From DATCZB01 sp035513215 (GTDB lineage Bacteria > Pseudomonadota > Gammaproteobacteria > Steroidobacterales > Rariloculaceae), in the NCBI GenBank assembly GCA_035513215.1, contig DATKCK010000013.1, positions 1 through 35,734 of the forward strand: 35,734 bases of DNA. Direction: 5' to 3'. Each line of letters starts with the position of its first letter. Position 1 is the stretch's first letter. The notes under the pieces were generated by a model. It worked only from the letters and a program-made list of their open reading frames with translations. It made no database searches and was not told the origin of the DNA. The translations under genes and the position numbers were made by a program. Shown here one piece after another: positions 1 to 10,071 of the stretch.

Positions 1-413
1 TTGACGGCACGGGCGGCGTCGGCGAGCAGCGGCGACTCCGTCGCGATGCCGGCGGCGCCCAGCATGGCGGCGCCCTTGCCCGCCACGAGCGGATTCGGAT
101 CTTCGAGCGCAAAGACGACGCGCGCGACCTTCGCCGCGATCAGCGCTTCGGCGCAGGGACCCGTGCGGCCCCGATGCGCGCAGGGCTCGAGCGTGACGTA
201 GACCGTCGCGCCCGCGGCCGCGTCGCCTGCGGCGTCGAGCGCCTCGATCTCGGCATGATTGCCGCCCGCGCGCTGCGTGCAGCCCTCGCCGACGATCCGC
301 CCGTCGCGCACGATGACGCAGCCGACGGCGGGATTCGGATCGGCGCTCGCGCTCGCGCGGCGGGCGAGCGCGAGCGCGCGCGCCATCAGCGCGTAATCGG
401 CCGTCTCGCTCAT
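1..413 (-). CDS. ribD: Riboflavin biosynthesis deaminase RibD (5' part; C-terminus beyond left edge)
   Basis: This is the N-terminal deaminase domain of the bifunctional pyrimidine deaminase/reductase of riboflavin synthesis, a cytosolic enzyme. The visible ~137 residues carry the zinc-site motifs of the cytidine-deaminase fold: HAEIEAL (His and the proton-shuttle Glu) and the PCAHRGRTGPC stretch with both Cys ligands. The N-terminal ADPNPAVGCVIV stretch is typical of RibD. The reductase domain would lie left of base 1, so the gene is truncated only by the window edge. The ATG overlaps the nrdR stop as ATGA, which suggests translational coupling in a glyA-nrdR-ribD operon, an order common in proteobacteria. 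Confidence 0.93.
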   Translation of the reverse strand, partial: MSETADYALMARALALARRASASADPNPAVGCVIVRDGRIVGEGCTQRAGGNHAEIEALDAAGDAAAGATVYVTLEPCAHRGRTGPCAEALIAAKVARVVFALEDPNPLVAGKGAAMLGAAGIATESPLLADAARAV

Positions 414-925
414 GTCTCGTCCGCTTCGTCGTCGGGCAACAGCGACATCTGGGCGCGGCGCGTGCGCCGGCTCGGCCGCGTCCTCAGTCGATTGACCTCG
501 TCCTGAAACTCGGTGATGTCCTGGAAGCTGCGATAGATCGACGCGAAGCGGACGTAGGCGACCTCGTCGAGCGCATGCAGCTCGTCGATGACGAGATCGC
601 CGACGAAGCTCGAATCGACCTCGCGCTCGCCGATCGTCTGCAAGCGGTGCAGGATACGCTCGATCGCGGCTTCGATCGCTTCCGCCGCGACCGGACGCTT
701 GCTGAGCGCCGCGAGCATGCCGTCGCGCAGCTTCTGCTCGTCGAACGGCTCGCGCCGGCTGTCGCGCTTGGTGACGGCCGGCAGCACGAGCTCGGGCGTC
801 TCGAAGGTCGTGAAGCGCTCGGCGCATCCGAGGCATTCCCGGCGGCGTCTGACCTGGCGGCCAAGGCCTGCCAGCCGCGAGTCGATGACTCGCGTGTCGT
901 CGTGGTTGCAGAATGGGCAGTGCAC
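410..925 (-). CDS. nrdR: Transcriptional repressor NrdR
   Basis: NrdR is the nucleotide-sensing repressor of ribonucleotide reductase genes. It has an N-terminal zinc ribbon (CPFC near residue 3, and CLGC about 30 residues on, followed by RFTTFE) and an ATP-cone domain (from about residue 48: VTKRDSRREPFDEQKL). About 171 aa, slightly longer than the usual 150-160 because of an Arg-rich C-terminal tail. A longer frame opens at a TTG at 955, but NrdR proteins begin directly with M/V-HCPFC, so the GTG at 923-925 is preferred. It lies 36 bp after glyA and overlaps ribD by 4 bp. No NrdR box was identified in the window. Confidence 0.95.
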   Translation of the reverse strand: MHCPFCNHDDTRVIDSRLAGLGRQVRRRRECLGCAERFTTFETPELVLPAVTKRDSRREPFDEQKLRDGMLAALSKRPVAAEAIEAAIERILHRLQTIGEREVDSSFVGDLVIDELHALDEVAYVRFASIYRSFQDITEFQDEVNRLRTRPSRRTRRAQMSLLPDDEADET

Positions 926-961
926 GGCAAGCGCTCGCTCAAGATCGAGCGCCAAGTGTAG

Positions 962-2227
962 CTAAGTGTAGATCGGAAACTCCCGTCCCAGAGCCTCGAC
1001 GTCCTGCCGGACGCGCCGGAGAGCGGTATCTGCGTCCGGCTGATCGAGCACGTCGGCGACCCAATGCGCCACGCGGGCGGCCTCGGCGAGCCCCATCCCC
1101 CGCGTCGTGATCGCGGGTGTGCCGAGCCTCAGGCCCGACGGCGCTTCCTCGTAGCTGCCGGGAATCCGAATCCGGTTGACCGTGATGCCGGCCCGCTCGA
1201 GCGCGGCTTCCGCCGTCGCGCCGTCGAGATTCCGGCTGCCGAGATCGAGCATGACGAGATGGCTGTCCGTGCCGCCGGTCCAGACCCCGATGCCCCGCTC
1301 GGCGAAGACCTCGCACATGTGCCTGGCGTTGGCGACGACGGCGCGCTGGTAGTCGGCGAACGCGGGCTCCGCGGCCTCCCTGAACGCGACGGCCTTGGCG
1401 GCGACGATCGGAAGCAGCGGGCCGCCCTGGTTGCCGGGATAGACGCCGCGATCGAGCCGGCGGCGAAAGCCATCGCCATTGCGCGCGACGATGAGCCCGC
1501 CGCGCGGACCGCGCAGCGTCTTGTGCGTTGTCGACGTCACGACGTCGGCGGCCGCGACCGGATCGGGATAGAGGCCGGCCGCGACGAGTCCCGCGACATG
1601 CGCCATGTCGATGAGCAGATACGCGTCGACATGATCGGCGATCTCGCGGAACCCCTGCCAGTCCATGATTCTCGGATTCGCCGAGAACCCGGCGACGATG
1701 AGCTTCGGCCGGTGCTTCTCGGCCAGCCGCCGGACCTCGTCGAAATCGACGGTACCGGTCTCGCGATCGACGCGATAATGCCTCGCCCGGTAGCTTCTGC
1801 CGGAGAAGCTCTGGCTGCCGCCGTGCGTCGGGTGCCCGCCCTGCGCGGGCTCGAGGCTCAGCATCAGGTCCCCGGGCTCGAGTAGCGCGAAATAGGCCGA
1901 CGCGTTCGCCTGGGTCCCCGAATACGGCTGAACGTTCGCATAGGCCGCGCCGAAGAGAGCCCTCGCGCGCTCGATCGCGAGATTCTCGATGACGTCGGCG
2001 TGCTCGCAGCCCGTGTAATCGCGCTTGCCGGGATAGCCGTCGGCGTACTTGTTCGTCAGCGATGAGCCGAGCGCGTCGAGCACGGCGCGGCTGACGTAGT
2101 TCTCCGACGCGATGAGGTCGATCGTCCGCTCCTGCCGCTCGGTCTCGGCGGCAATCGCGGCTGCGATGTCGGGATCGAACTGATCGAGGGGCAGCGCTTC
2201 GGGCTTAACTGAGGGATTCGACAACAC
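962..2227 (-). CDS. glyA: Serine hydroxymethyltransferase family protein GlyA (divergent folate site)
   Basis: PLP-dependent fold-type I enzyme, about 421 aa, close to the E. coli length. The PLP and substrate machinery is intact: LIASENY, the DMAHVAG segment with the PLP-ring Asp and His, the Schiff-base lysine in STTHKTLRGPRGG, and the carboxylate-binding Arg in SGLRLGTPAIT. Several positions that contact tetrahydrofolate in E. coli GlyA differ here (see findings), so ordinary serine-glycine-C1 chemistry is likely but not certain. The frame opens at 2266 inside the preceding deacetylase gene. GTG at 2225-2227 is chosen because it gives a normal-length N-terminus, but no strong ribosome binding site decides it. 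First gene of the glyA-nrdR-ribD run. Confidence 0.88.
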   Translation of the reverse strand: MLSNPSVKPEALPLDQFDPDIAAAIAAETERQERTIDLIASENYVSRAVLDALGSSLTNKYADGYPGKRDYTGCEHADVIENLAIERARALFGAAYANVQPYSGTQANASAYFALLEPGDLMLSLEPAQGGHPTHGGSQSFSGRSYRARHYRVDRETGTVDFDEVRRLAEKHRPKLIVAGFSANPRIMDWQGFREIADHVDAYLLIDMAHVAGLVAAGLYPDPVAAADVVTSTTHKTLRGPRGGLIVARNGDGFRRRLDRGVYPGNQGGPLLPIVAAKAVAFREAAEPAFADYQRAVVANARHMCEVFAERGIGVWTGGTDSHLVMLDLGSRNLDGATAEAALERAGITVNRIRIPGSYEEAPSGLRLGTPAITTRGMGLAEAARVAHWVADVLDQPDADTALRRVRQDVEALGREFPIYT

Positions 2228-3146
2228 GGGTCCAGCATCGGGCCAGATTATTACGATTGTAACCACCGCCGCCCATCGCGAGCAGCCGGCCCGATGCCGT
2301 TCGCTCGGCGAGCGCCTTCAGGCGCGTCGCCGCGTGCGCATGCGCTTCGACCGAGAACTCAAGATGCGTGATCGGATCGCCGGCCACGGAATCGGCGCCG
2401 CACTGAAGCAGATAAAGCGCGGGCTCGTATCGCTCGAGATGGGCCTCGGTCTCCTCCCAGGCCGCGAGAAACTCGGCGTCGCCGGCACCCGGAGGCAGCG
2501 GGATGTTGAGCTTGGTTCCCGCGGCTTCGCCACGTCCGGTCTCGTCGCGGCGTCCCGTGCCGGGATAGAGATAGCGGCCGTCCTCGTGCACGTCGGCGAC
2601 GATGACGGAAGGGTCGTCCTCGAAACCGTAGAACACGCCGTCGCCGTGATGGGCATCGATGTCGACGTAGGCGACACGCTCGACGCCGTAGTCGCGCCGC
2701 GCGCGCTCGATCGCGATGCCGCAGTCGTTGAAGACGCAAAAGCCGGCCGCGCCGTCGCGCCGGGCATGATGCAGGCCGCCGATCGGAATGAAGGCGCGCC
2801 GCGCCTCACCGGTCATGATCCGGTCCAGAGCGGTAATCGTGCCGCCGACGACGGTGGCGGCGGCTTCGTAGACGCCCGAGAAGACCGGCGTGTCGCCGTT
2901 GTCGAGAAACCCGTGTCCTAGCGCCGACATCTCGCGGACGAAATCGATGTAACGGCTCGTATGAAAGAGCTCGAGGAGCTCACGGCTCGCGACTTGCGGC
3001 TGTACGATTTCGAGATCGCCGAAGACCGGCGAGCGCTCGAGCTCCGTCATGAACGCGTCGTGACGATCCGGACCGAACGGATGGCCATTCGGAAAGCCGT
3101 AGGCGGCGATCGCGGGACCGGCGATAAGCAGGGTCCGGTCGGTCAC
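2205..3146 (-). CDS. Class I-like histone deacetylase / acetoin-utilisation (AcuC) family protein
   Basis: Zinc-dependent deacetylase of the arginase/deacetylase fold, ~313 aa, cytosolic. Visible active-site elements are the His pair in GGLHHARRDG (about residues 126-127), the metal ligands in YVDIDAHHGDGV (about 162-167), the third metal Asp in QCGADSVAGD (about 252) and the C-terminal GGGGYN turn. Substrate cannot be read from the sequence; bacterial relatives act on acetylated lysines, acetylpolyamines or related amides. A frame opens at TTG 3206, but GTG at 3144-3146 is preferred because GAGGA lies a few bases upstream. It diverges from ettA across 59 bp, and its 3' end overlaps the chosen glyA start by 23 bp, so the two are probably co-transcribed. 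Confidence 0.88.
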   Translation of the reverse strand: MTDRTLLIAGPAIAAYGFPNGHPFGPDRHDAFMTELERSPVFGDLEIVQPQVASRELLELFHTSRYIDFVREMSALGHGFLDNGDTPVFSGVYEAAATVVGGTITALDRIMTGEARRAFIPIGGLHHARRDGAAGFCVFNDCGIAIERARRDYGVERVAYVDIDAHHGDGVFYGFEDDPSVIVADVHEDGRYLYPGTGRRDETGRGEAAGTKLNIPLPPGAGDAEFLAAWEETEAHLERYEPALYLLQCGADSVAGDPITHLEFSVEAHAHAATRLKALAERTASGRLLAMGGGGYNRNNLARCWTRVVESLS

Positions 3147-3150
3147 GGTT

Positions 3151-3155
3151 TCCTC
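3151..3155 (-). promoter_or_regulatory. Ribosome binding site of the deacetylase gene
   Basis: GAGGA on the minus strand, four bases before the GTG at 3146. It is the best Shine-Dalgarno match among the possible starts of this frame and is the reason for choosing the 313-residue form. Confidence 0.6.
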
Positions 3156-3205
3156 AGGCGTCGTGTTCACGGATAATGCGCGCCCCCCGAAGCACTCGAA
3201 AAGCA

Positions 3206-4876
3206 ATGGCGCAATACATCTATACCACGAACCGGCTCGCCAAGATCGTGCCGCCCAAGCGCTTCATCCTGCGCGACATCAGTCTGAGCTTCTTTCCCGG
3301 CGCGAAGATCGGCGTGCTCGGGCTCAACGGCGCCGGCAAGTCGACGCTGCTGCGCATCATGGCCGGCGTCGACCGCGAGTTCGACGGTGAGGCGAGGCCG
3401 CAGCCCGGCATCAACATCGGCTACCTGCCGCAGGAACCGGCGCTCGATCCTGCGATGAGCGTGCGCGCTGCCGTCATGGAGGGCGTCGCCGAGCTCGCCG
3501 CGCTGATCGAGCAGTTCAACGCCATCAGCGACCGCTTTGCCCTGCCCATGGACGACGACGAGATGGCGAAGCTGCTCGAGGACCAGGGCAAGCTTCAGGA
3601 CAAGATCGACTCGGCCGGCGGCTGGGAGCTCGAGCGAAAGCTCGAGATCGCGGCCGATGCGCTGAGGCTCCCGCCCTGGGACGCGAAGGTCGGCGACCTC
3701 TCGGGCGGCGAGCGGCGCCGCGTCGCGCTTTGTCGCCTGCTGCTGTCGAACCCCGACATGCTGCTGCTCGACGAGCCGACCAACCATCTCGACGCCAGGT
3801 CGGTCGCCTGGCTCGAACGCTTTCTCGACGAGTTTCCGGGTACGGTCATGGCCGTGACCCACGACCGCTACTTCCTCGACAACGTCGCCGGCTGGATCCT
3901 CGAGCTCGACCGAGGACACGGCATCCCGTGGCAGGGCAACTATAGCTCCTGGCTCGATCAGAAGAGTCAGCGGCTCGCGATCGAGGAAAAACAGGAAGTG
4001 GCGCGCCAGCGCGCGATCAAGACCGAGCTCGACTGGGTTAGGAGCAATCCGAAAGCACGGCAGGCGAAGTCGAAAGCGAGACTGCAGCGCTTCGAGGAGC
4101 TCAATTCCAGGGAGTTTCAGAGCCGCAACGAGACGAACGAGATCTACATTCCGCCGGGACCGAGGCTCGGCGATCTCGTCATCGAAGCAGTCGGCATCAG
4201 AAAAGCCTTCGGCGACAGGCTGCTGTTCGAGAATCTTTCGTTCAAGCTGCCGCCCGGCGGCATCGTCGGCGTCATCGGCCCGAACGGCGCCGGCAAGACG
4301 ACGCTGTTTCGCATGCTCGTCGGACAGATCGAGCCGGATGCCGGAACGATCCGCCATGGCGACAGCGTGGAGCTCGCTTTCGTCGACCAGTCGCGCGACA
4401 CGCTCGACGGCGACAAGACCGTCTGGGAAGAGATCAGCGACGGCCAGGACATATTGCGCGTCGGCAACTACGAGACGCCGTCGCGAGCCTACGTCGGCCG
4501 CTTCAATTTCCGCGGCGCCGATCAGCAGAAGAAGGTCGGACTGCTCTCGGGCGGCGAACGCAATCGCGTGCATCTCGCCAAGGTCCTTCGCGCCGGCGGC
4601 AACGTGCTCTTTCTCGACGAGCCGACGAACGACCTCGACGTCGAGACGCTGCGCGCGCTCGAAGAGGCACTCTTGAGCTTCCCGGGCTGTGCCGTCGTGA
4701 TCTCGCACGACCGCTGGTTCCTCGACCGCATCGCGACCCATATCCTCGCCTTCGAGGGCGACAGCGAGGTCGTCTGGTTCGAGGGCAACTACGCCGACTA
4801 CGCCGCAGACTTGAAGCGCCGCAAGGGCGACGACGCCGACCAGCCCCACCGCATCCGCTACAAGCGCCTCGGTTGA
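3206..4876 (+). CDS. ettA: Energy-dependent translational throttle protein EttA (ABC-F ATPase)
   Basis: ABC-F family ATPase that binds the ribosomal E site and gates translation according to energy state; soluble. Two ABC cassettes are complete: Walker A GLNGAGKST, signature LSGGERRR and Walker B LLLDEPTNHLD in the first; GPNGAGKTT, LSGGERNR and LFLDEPTNDLD in the second. The arm insertion of the first cassette and the charged linker (RSNPKARQAKSKARL, about residues 280-295) are present. Length 556 aa equals the E. coli protein. The start MAQYIYTTNRLAK matches the family; an ATG ten codons upstream lies inside the divergent promoter region. The stop TGA sits in a short tandem duplication at the edge of a palindromic repeat cluster. 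Confidence 0.97.
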   Translation: MAQYIYTTNRLAKIVPPKRFILRDISLSFFPGAKIGVLGLNGAGKSTLLRIMAGVDREFDGEARPQPGINIGYLPQEPALDPAMSVRAAVMEGVAELAALIEQFNAISDRFALPMDDDEMAKLLEDQGKLQDKIDSAGGWELERKLEIAADALRLPPWDAKVGDLSGGERRRVALCRLLLSNPDMLLLDEPTNHLDARSVAWLERFLDEFPGTVMAVTHDRYFLDNVAGWILELDRGHGIPWQGNYSSWLDQKSQRLAIEEKQEVARQRAIKTELDWVRSNPKARQAKSKARLQRFEELNSREFQSRNETNEIYIPPGPRLGDLVIEAVGIRKAFGDRLLFENLSFKLPPGGIVGVIGPNGAGKTTLFRMLVGQIEPDAGTIRHGDSVELAFVDQSRDTLDGDKTVWEEISDGQDILRVGNYETPSRAYVGRFNFRGADQQKKVGLLSGGERNRVHLAKVLRAGGNVLFLDEPTNDLDVETLRALEEALLSFPGCAVVISHDRWFLDRIATHILAFEGDSEVVWFEGNYADYAADLKRRKGDDADQPHRIRYKRLG

Positions 4877-4981
4877 TTGGCGGTTGATTGGGGTCAGACC
4901 CCTTTCAGGTTCGCGCCTGATTGCGCCTGATTGGGGTCAGACCCCTTTCCCGCCTGCAGGCGGGAAAGGGGTCTGACCCCA
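4871..4981. repeat. Palindromic repeat cluster 1 (GGGGTC(A/T)GACCCC family)
   Basis: Three copies of the 13-bp core, at 4890-4902, 4933-4945 and 4968-4980. The last two form a perfect 50-bp inverted repeat (4932-4981) with no spacer, joined through CCCGCCTG/CAGGCGGG. GGTTGATTGG is duplicated at 4871 and 4882, the first copy containing the ettA stop, and CGCCTGATTG is duplicated at 4914 and 4924 just before the second core. REP-like element; it may form a hairpin in transcripts between ettA and the next plus-strand gene. Confidence 0.9.
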
Positions 4982-5011
4982 TTTGGTGTACACTCAGCTA
5001 CGAGGTGTGCT

Positions 5012-5722
5012 GTGGCGATTTATGTTAAAAATAACAATGACTTCGAGCAGACCGAGCCGATTGTTCGCGAGTGCCCGCACTGCGGCGTTCATGCGCCGAT
5101 GGTGCCGATTGCAACGCCCGATTTTGAAGCGCTGAAGAAAGCGCGCCCGCATCATACAGGCGTCGCTTTTCGCTGCGCCGCCTGCAACGAGCCGCGCTTC
5201 GCGCGCGCGGCGATTCGAAGCTTCGGCGACGACCGGATCATTCTTTCAGCCAACCTCGTCGAGGTCGAGCGCCCCAAGGAGCGCTTTCAGTACAACTATC
5301 TGCCGAAGGAAACGGGCCTGCTGCTGCGCGAGGCTTTCGGCTGCTACGCCGCGGATTTGACACTCGCGTTCGCGGTTCTTTGCCGGCACTCGATCGCCTC
5401 GGCCGCGAGAGCCGAGCCCGCGGTCAGTGAGGCGACCTTCGAGCGTCTGTTCGACGACACCTGCCGGCTCGCCGAGATCGATCGCGAGACGCGGCAGACT
5501 CTGCACCAGGCGCTCTTCATGACTTCCGCCACGCCCGAGATCGACGCCGACCAGGCCGCAATGTTGATCGAGATCATCAAGGATATCTTCCAGCAGCGTT
5601 TCGTCCGCACGGCGAAGCTCAAGCGCGCGATTCAGATGCGGCGCTTCTTCGCCTCGGAGTCGGATCAGAAGGTCATGTCGATCGATTCGCTGGCCTCCCG
5701 AGTCACGCCTTCCGAAGGCTAG
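5012..5722 (+). CDS. DUF4145-like zinc-ribbon protein of unknown function
   Basis: About 236 aa, no signal peptide, predicted soluble. The N-terminus has a treble-clef or zinc-ribbon pair, CPHC (about residue 20) and CAAC (about residue 55). A helical domain with NYLPKETGLLLREAFGCY follows, resembling the DUF4145 pattern of a zinc ribbon plus helical region, and then a helical C-terminal half with ADQAAMLIEIIKDIFQQRF. The function is unknown. The frame runs back into the repeat cluster, but those residues are repeat-encoded. GTG at 5012-5014 is preferred because GAGGTG precedes it by four bases. It ends 7 bp from the apbE stop (tail to tail), so it is probably a single-gene unit. Confidence 0.7.
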   Translation: MAIYVKNNNDFEQTEPIVRECPHCGVHAPMVPIATPDFEALKKARPHHTGVAFRCAACNEPRFARAAIRSFGDDRIILSANLVEVERPKERFQYNYLPKETGLLLREAFGCYAADLTLAFAVLCRHSIASAARAEPAVSEATFERLFDDTCRLAEIDRETRQTLHQALFMTSATPEIDADQAAMLIEIIKDIFQQRFVRTAKLKRAIQMRRFFASESDQKVMSIDSLASRVTPSEG

Positions 5723-5729
5723 CCGCCGT

Positions 5730-6704
5730 TTATTCCGGGGCGACGAGCCCGCTCGAATAGAGCAAGCGGCCGCGAGGCTCGACGACGATAGCCTCGTATC
5801 CCGGATAGCGCTCGATCAACGCAAGCCCCGCCTCGGCGCCGAGCACGAACACCGTCGTTGCAAGCCCGTCGGTCAGCGTCGCATCGGCACCAATGACCGT
5901 GGCGCTCAAAAGCGTCTCGGTCGGCTCGCCCGTCGCCGGGTTCAGGATATGGTGGTAACGACGCCCGTCCTCCTCGAAGAACCGCTCGTAATCGCCCGAG
6001 GTCGAGATCGCCTCGTCGACCAGGGCCAAGCGCGTGACGACCTCGTTCTCGAGCCGCGGATGGCGAACGCCGATGATCCACGGCTGGCCGCGGCGATCGC
6101 CCATCGCGCGCGAGTCGCCGCCGGCGTTGAGCAGCGCATGCTCAATGCCGGCTTCGCGCAGGATCCGCGCGCCCTGCTCGACCGCATGGCCCTTGGCGAT
6201 CCCGCCGAGATTGATGCGCATGCCGGGGCGGCCGAAGCGCACGGTGCCGGCGGAATCGTCGACGAGAATCTGTGTATGGTCGACGGCGCCGATCGCCGCG
6301 GCGATCGCATCGGCATCGGGCCGCCGCCGCGCGCGAAAGTCGTAGAGATAGCCGACGCTCTCGTAGCTGATGTCGAACGCCCCGCCGCTCGCGCGGGAAA
6401 GCTCGAGAGACGCCTGAATCAAATCGAGCAGCTCCGCGCCGACGTCGACGGCGCCCACCGCGGCTTCGCGGTTGACCCGCGAGATCTCACTGTCCTCACG
6501 GTAGGTGCTCATCGCCGCGTCGATGCGGCGGTACTCGTCGAGCACGCGCTCGACGAGCGCGCTGCCCGTCGCCTCGTCCTCGTGCCAGAGCTCGACCGAA
6601 ACGCGCGTGCCCATCAGATCGATCGCGCGGCCATGCCATTCGGCCAGCGCCGGCCGTGCGACGGCGAGGCTCACGATCGCGATTAGCGCAAGGCCCGCAA
6701 GCAT
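5730..6704 (-). CDS. apbE: FAD:protein FMN transferase ApbE
   Basis: Periplasmic flavin transferase that attaches FMN covalently to threonine residues of redox proteins such as NqrC or RnfG. About 324 aa from the chosen ATG. A Sec signal peptide is visible (MLAGLALIAIVSLAVARPALA, cleavage before EWHG) with no lipobox Cys. Family motifs are present: MGTRVSVEL, GGAFDIS, INLGGIAKGHAVE, NAGGDSRAMG (flavin/Mg site), ISTSGDYERFF and HILNPATGEPTE. The open frame extends to 6857 but would cover the divergent lemA promoter, and only the ATG at 6702-6704 puts the signal peptide at the N-terminus. No Nqr or Rnf genes are in the window, so its target is unknown. Confidence 0.93.
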   Translation of the reverse strand: MLAGLALIAIVSLAVARPALAEWHGRAIDLMGTRVSVELWHEDEATGSALVERVLDEYRRIDAAMSTYREDSEISRVNREAAVGAVDVGAELLDLIQASLELSRASGGAFDISYESVGYLYDFRARRRPDADAIAAAIGAVDHTQILVDDSAGTVRFGRPGMRINLGGIAKGHAVEQGARILREAGIEHALLNAGGDSRAMGDRRGQPWIIGVRHPRLENEVVTRLALVDEAISTSGDYERFFEEDGRRYHHILNPATGEPTETLLSATVIGADATLTDGLATTVFVLGAEAGLALIERYPGYEAIVVEPRGRLLYSSGLVAPE

Positions 6705-6758
6705 TGAGGCGGGCGAGCGGATAGAATCGCAGCCATCCGACGTCCGGCACCTGAGATT

Positions 6759-6764
6759 AAGGAG
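6759..6764 (+). promoter_or_regulatory. Ribosome binding site of lemA
   Basis: AAGGAG seven bases before the GTG at 6772. It fixes the lemA start and rejects the longer frame opening at 6505. Confidence 0.75.
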
Positions 6765-6771
6765 CGCAAGC

Positions 6772-7359
6772 GTGGAATTCATCGTACTCCTCGTCGTCCT
6801 GGCCCTGATCGTCTTCTGGGTGATCCAGATGTACAACAGGCTGGTCAATCTGCGCAATCGAGTGCGTAACGCATTCTCGCAAATCGACGTTCAACTGACC
6901 CGCCGCTACGACCTCATTCCGAATCTCGTCGAGGCCGTCAAGGGCTACATGGCCCACGAGCGCAACACGCTCGAAGCCGTCATCCAGGCGCGCAACTCCG
7001 CCGTCAGCGCGCAGCAGAAGGCGGCCGCCGACCCGACCGACCCCGGCGCCATCAAGGCGCTGGCCGCTGCCGAGACCACGCTCGGCGGCACGCTGGGGCG
7101 GCTTTTCGCGCTGGCCGAGTCCTATCCCGACCTCAAGGCCAACGAGAACATGCTGCAGCTCCAGGAAGAGCTCGCGTCGACCGAGAACAAGGTCGCTTTC
7201 GCGCGCCAGGCATTCAACGATTCGGTCCTGAGCTACAACAACGCCTGCGAGAATTTCCCGAGCAACATGATCGCCGGCATGTTCGGCTTCAAGCTGGCCG
7301 AGTTTCTCGAGATCAAAGAGCCGGAAAAGCGCGAGGCGCCGAAAGTCTCGTTCACCTGA
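6772..7359 (+). CDS. lemA: LemA family membrane protein
   Basis: LemA-family protein, 195 aa, with one N-terminal membrane segment (about residues 2-20, IVLLVVLALIVFWVIQM) and a helical-bundle domain outside the membrane core. The family hallmark YDLIPNLVEAVKGYM and following helices (ERNTLEAVIQARN, LQEELASTENKVAFARQAFND) are present. The GTG start is set by AAGGAG. Molecular function is not established for the family. It lies 24 bp upstream of an M48 peptidase gene on the same strand, a recurrent pairing that suggests a joint role in membrane-protein quality control. It diverges from apbE across 67 bp. Confidence 0.93.
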   Translation: MEFIVLLVVLALIVFWVIQMYNRLVNLRNRVRNAFSQIDVQLTRRYDLIPNLVEAVKGYMAHERNTLEAVIQARNSAVSAQQKAAADPTDPGAIKALAAAETTLGGTLGRLFALAESYPDLKANENMLQLQEELASTENKVAFARQAFNDSVLSYNNACENFPSNMIAGMFGFKLAEFLEIKEPEKREAPKVSFT

Positions 7360-7383
7360 TCGCTCAAGACAACGCGGCCGGCC

Positions 7384-9273
<1,890 letters not shown>

Positions 9274-9309
9274 GATGCTCGAACGTCCTACTGTTCAATC
9301 GTCGGCACC

Positions 9310-10071
9310 ATGACTCGCTCAGTCCGCGCCACAAGTTGCAGATTCAGCGCCCTGGCAGCGCTCGCCGCCCTCGCTCTGCCGCAAGCCTCGTTCGCGCAAC
9401 CCGCGGCCGAGGTTCAGCTCGAGAAGGCCGCCGAGCTCATCAGGGCCCTCACGGATGCCGGCGACGACTCGATTCCGACGGAGCTCCTGATTCGCGCCCG
9501 CGGCATCGCCGTCATACCCAATGTCTTTCGCGGCGGATTCCTGCTCGGCGCGCGCCGCGGACGCGGCATCCTGAGCCTGCGCATGGACGACGGCAGCTGG
9601 AGTAATCCGGCCTTCGTGACGCTGACGGGCGGCAGCATCGGCTGGCAGATCGGCGCCGAGTCGACCGACATCGTGCTGATTTTCGCCAACGACAATGCGG
9701 TCAGGAACATGGCGAGCGGCAAGTTCACGCTCGGCGGCGAAGCGAGCGCGATCGCAGGTCCCTTGCGCAGGCAGGCGAGCAGCTCGATGACGTTTCGGGC
9801 CGAAGTCTACGGCTATCTCAGGAGCCGCGGCCTCTATGCCGGCGCCGCGTTTCAGGGCGCAAGGCTTCGTATCGACGAAGACCTGGGCACAGCGTTCTAC
9901 GATGGAATTCCCGGTGCCACCCCGCTCGGGCCGCAGGGCGCCGCAACGCCGTCCGCCGCGAGGCCGTTTCTGCTCGCGCTCGAGCAGACCGCCGTCGGCC
10001 CGGCGCGAGCCGTCATCCCGCGCGACGGCGACTCGACCTCCGAAGCGCAAACCTTCCCCGTCCCCGACTGA
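9310..10071 (+). CDS. Exported SYLF-domain (Ysc84-like, DUF500) protein
   Basis: 253 aa with a cleavable signal peptide (Arg-rich start, AALAALALPQASFAQ). The SYLF/Ysc84 lipid-binding domain follows: IPTELLIRARGIAVIPNVF, GGFLLGARRGRGIL, PAFVTLTGGSIGWQIGAESTD, VLIFAND and EASAIAGPLRRQ are all typical. Eukaryotic relatives bind phosphoinositides; the bacterial role is unknown, probably an envelope-associated lipid-binding protein. It starts 36 bp after the M48 gene on the same strand and could be the third gene of that unit. The last codon and stop TGA lie in a perfect 15-bp tandem duplication at the edge of repeat cluster 2. Confidence 0.88.
   Translation: MTRSVRATSCRFSALAALAALALPQASFAQPAAEVQLEKAAELIRALTDAGDDSIPTELLIRARGIAVIPNVFRGGFLLGARRGRGILSLRMDDGSWSNPAFVTLTGGSIGWQIGAESTDIVLIFANDNAVRNMASGKFTLGGEASAIAGPLRRQASSSMTFRAEVYGYLRSRGLYAGAAFQGARLRIDEDLGTAFYDGIPGATPLGPQGAATPSAARPFLLALEQTAVGPARAVIPRDGDSTSEAQTFPVPD

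Noticed and set aside
3167..4849. 560-residue minus-strand open frame
   Set aside because: Exact antisense of ettA with no recognisable domain.
4931..5011. N-terminal extension of the DUF4145-like gene (MGSDPFPACRRERG...)
   Set aside because: Encoded by the palindromic repeat; the GTG at 5012 with GAGGTG is a better start.
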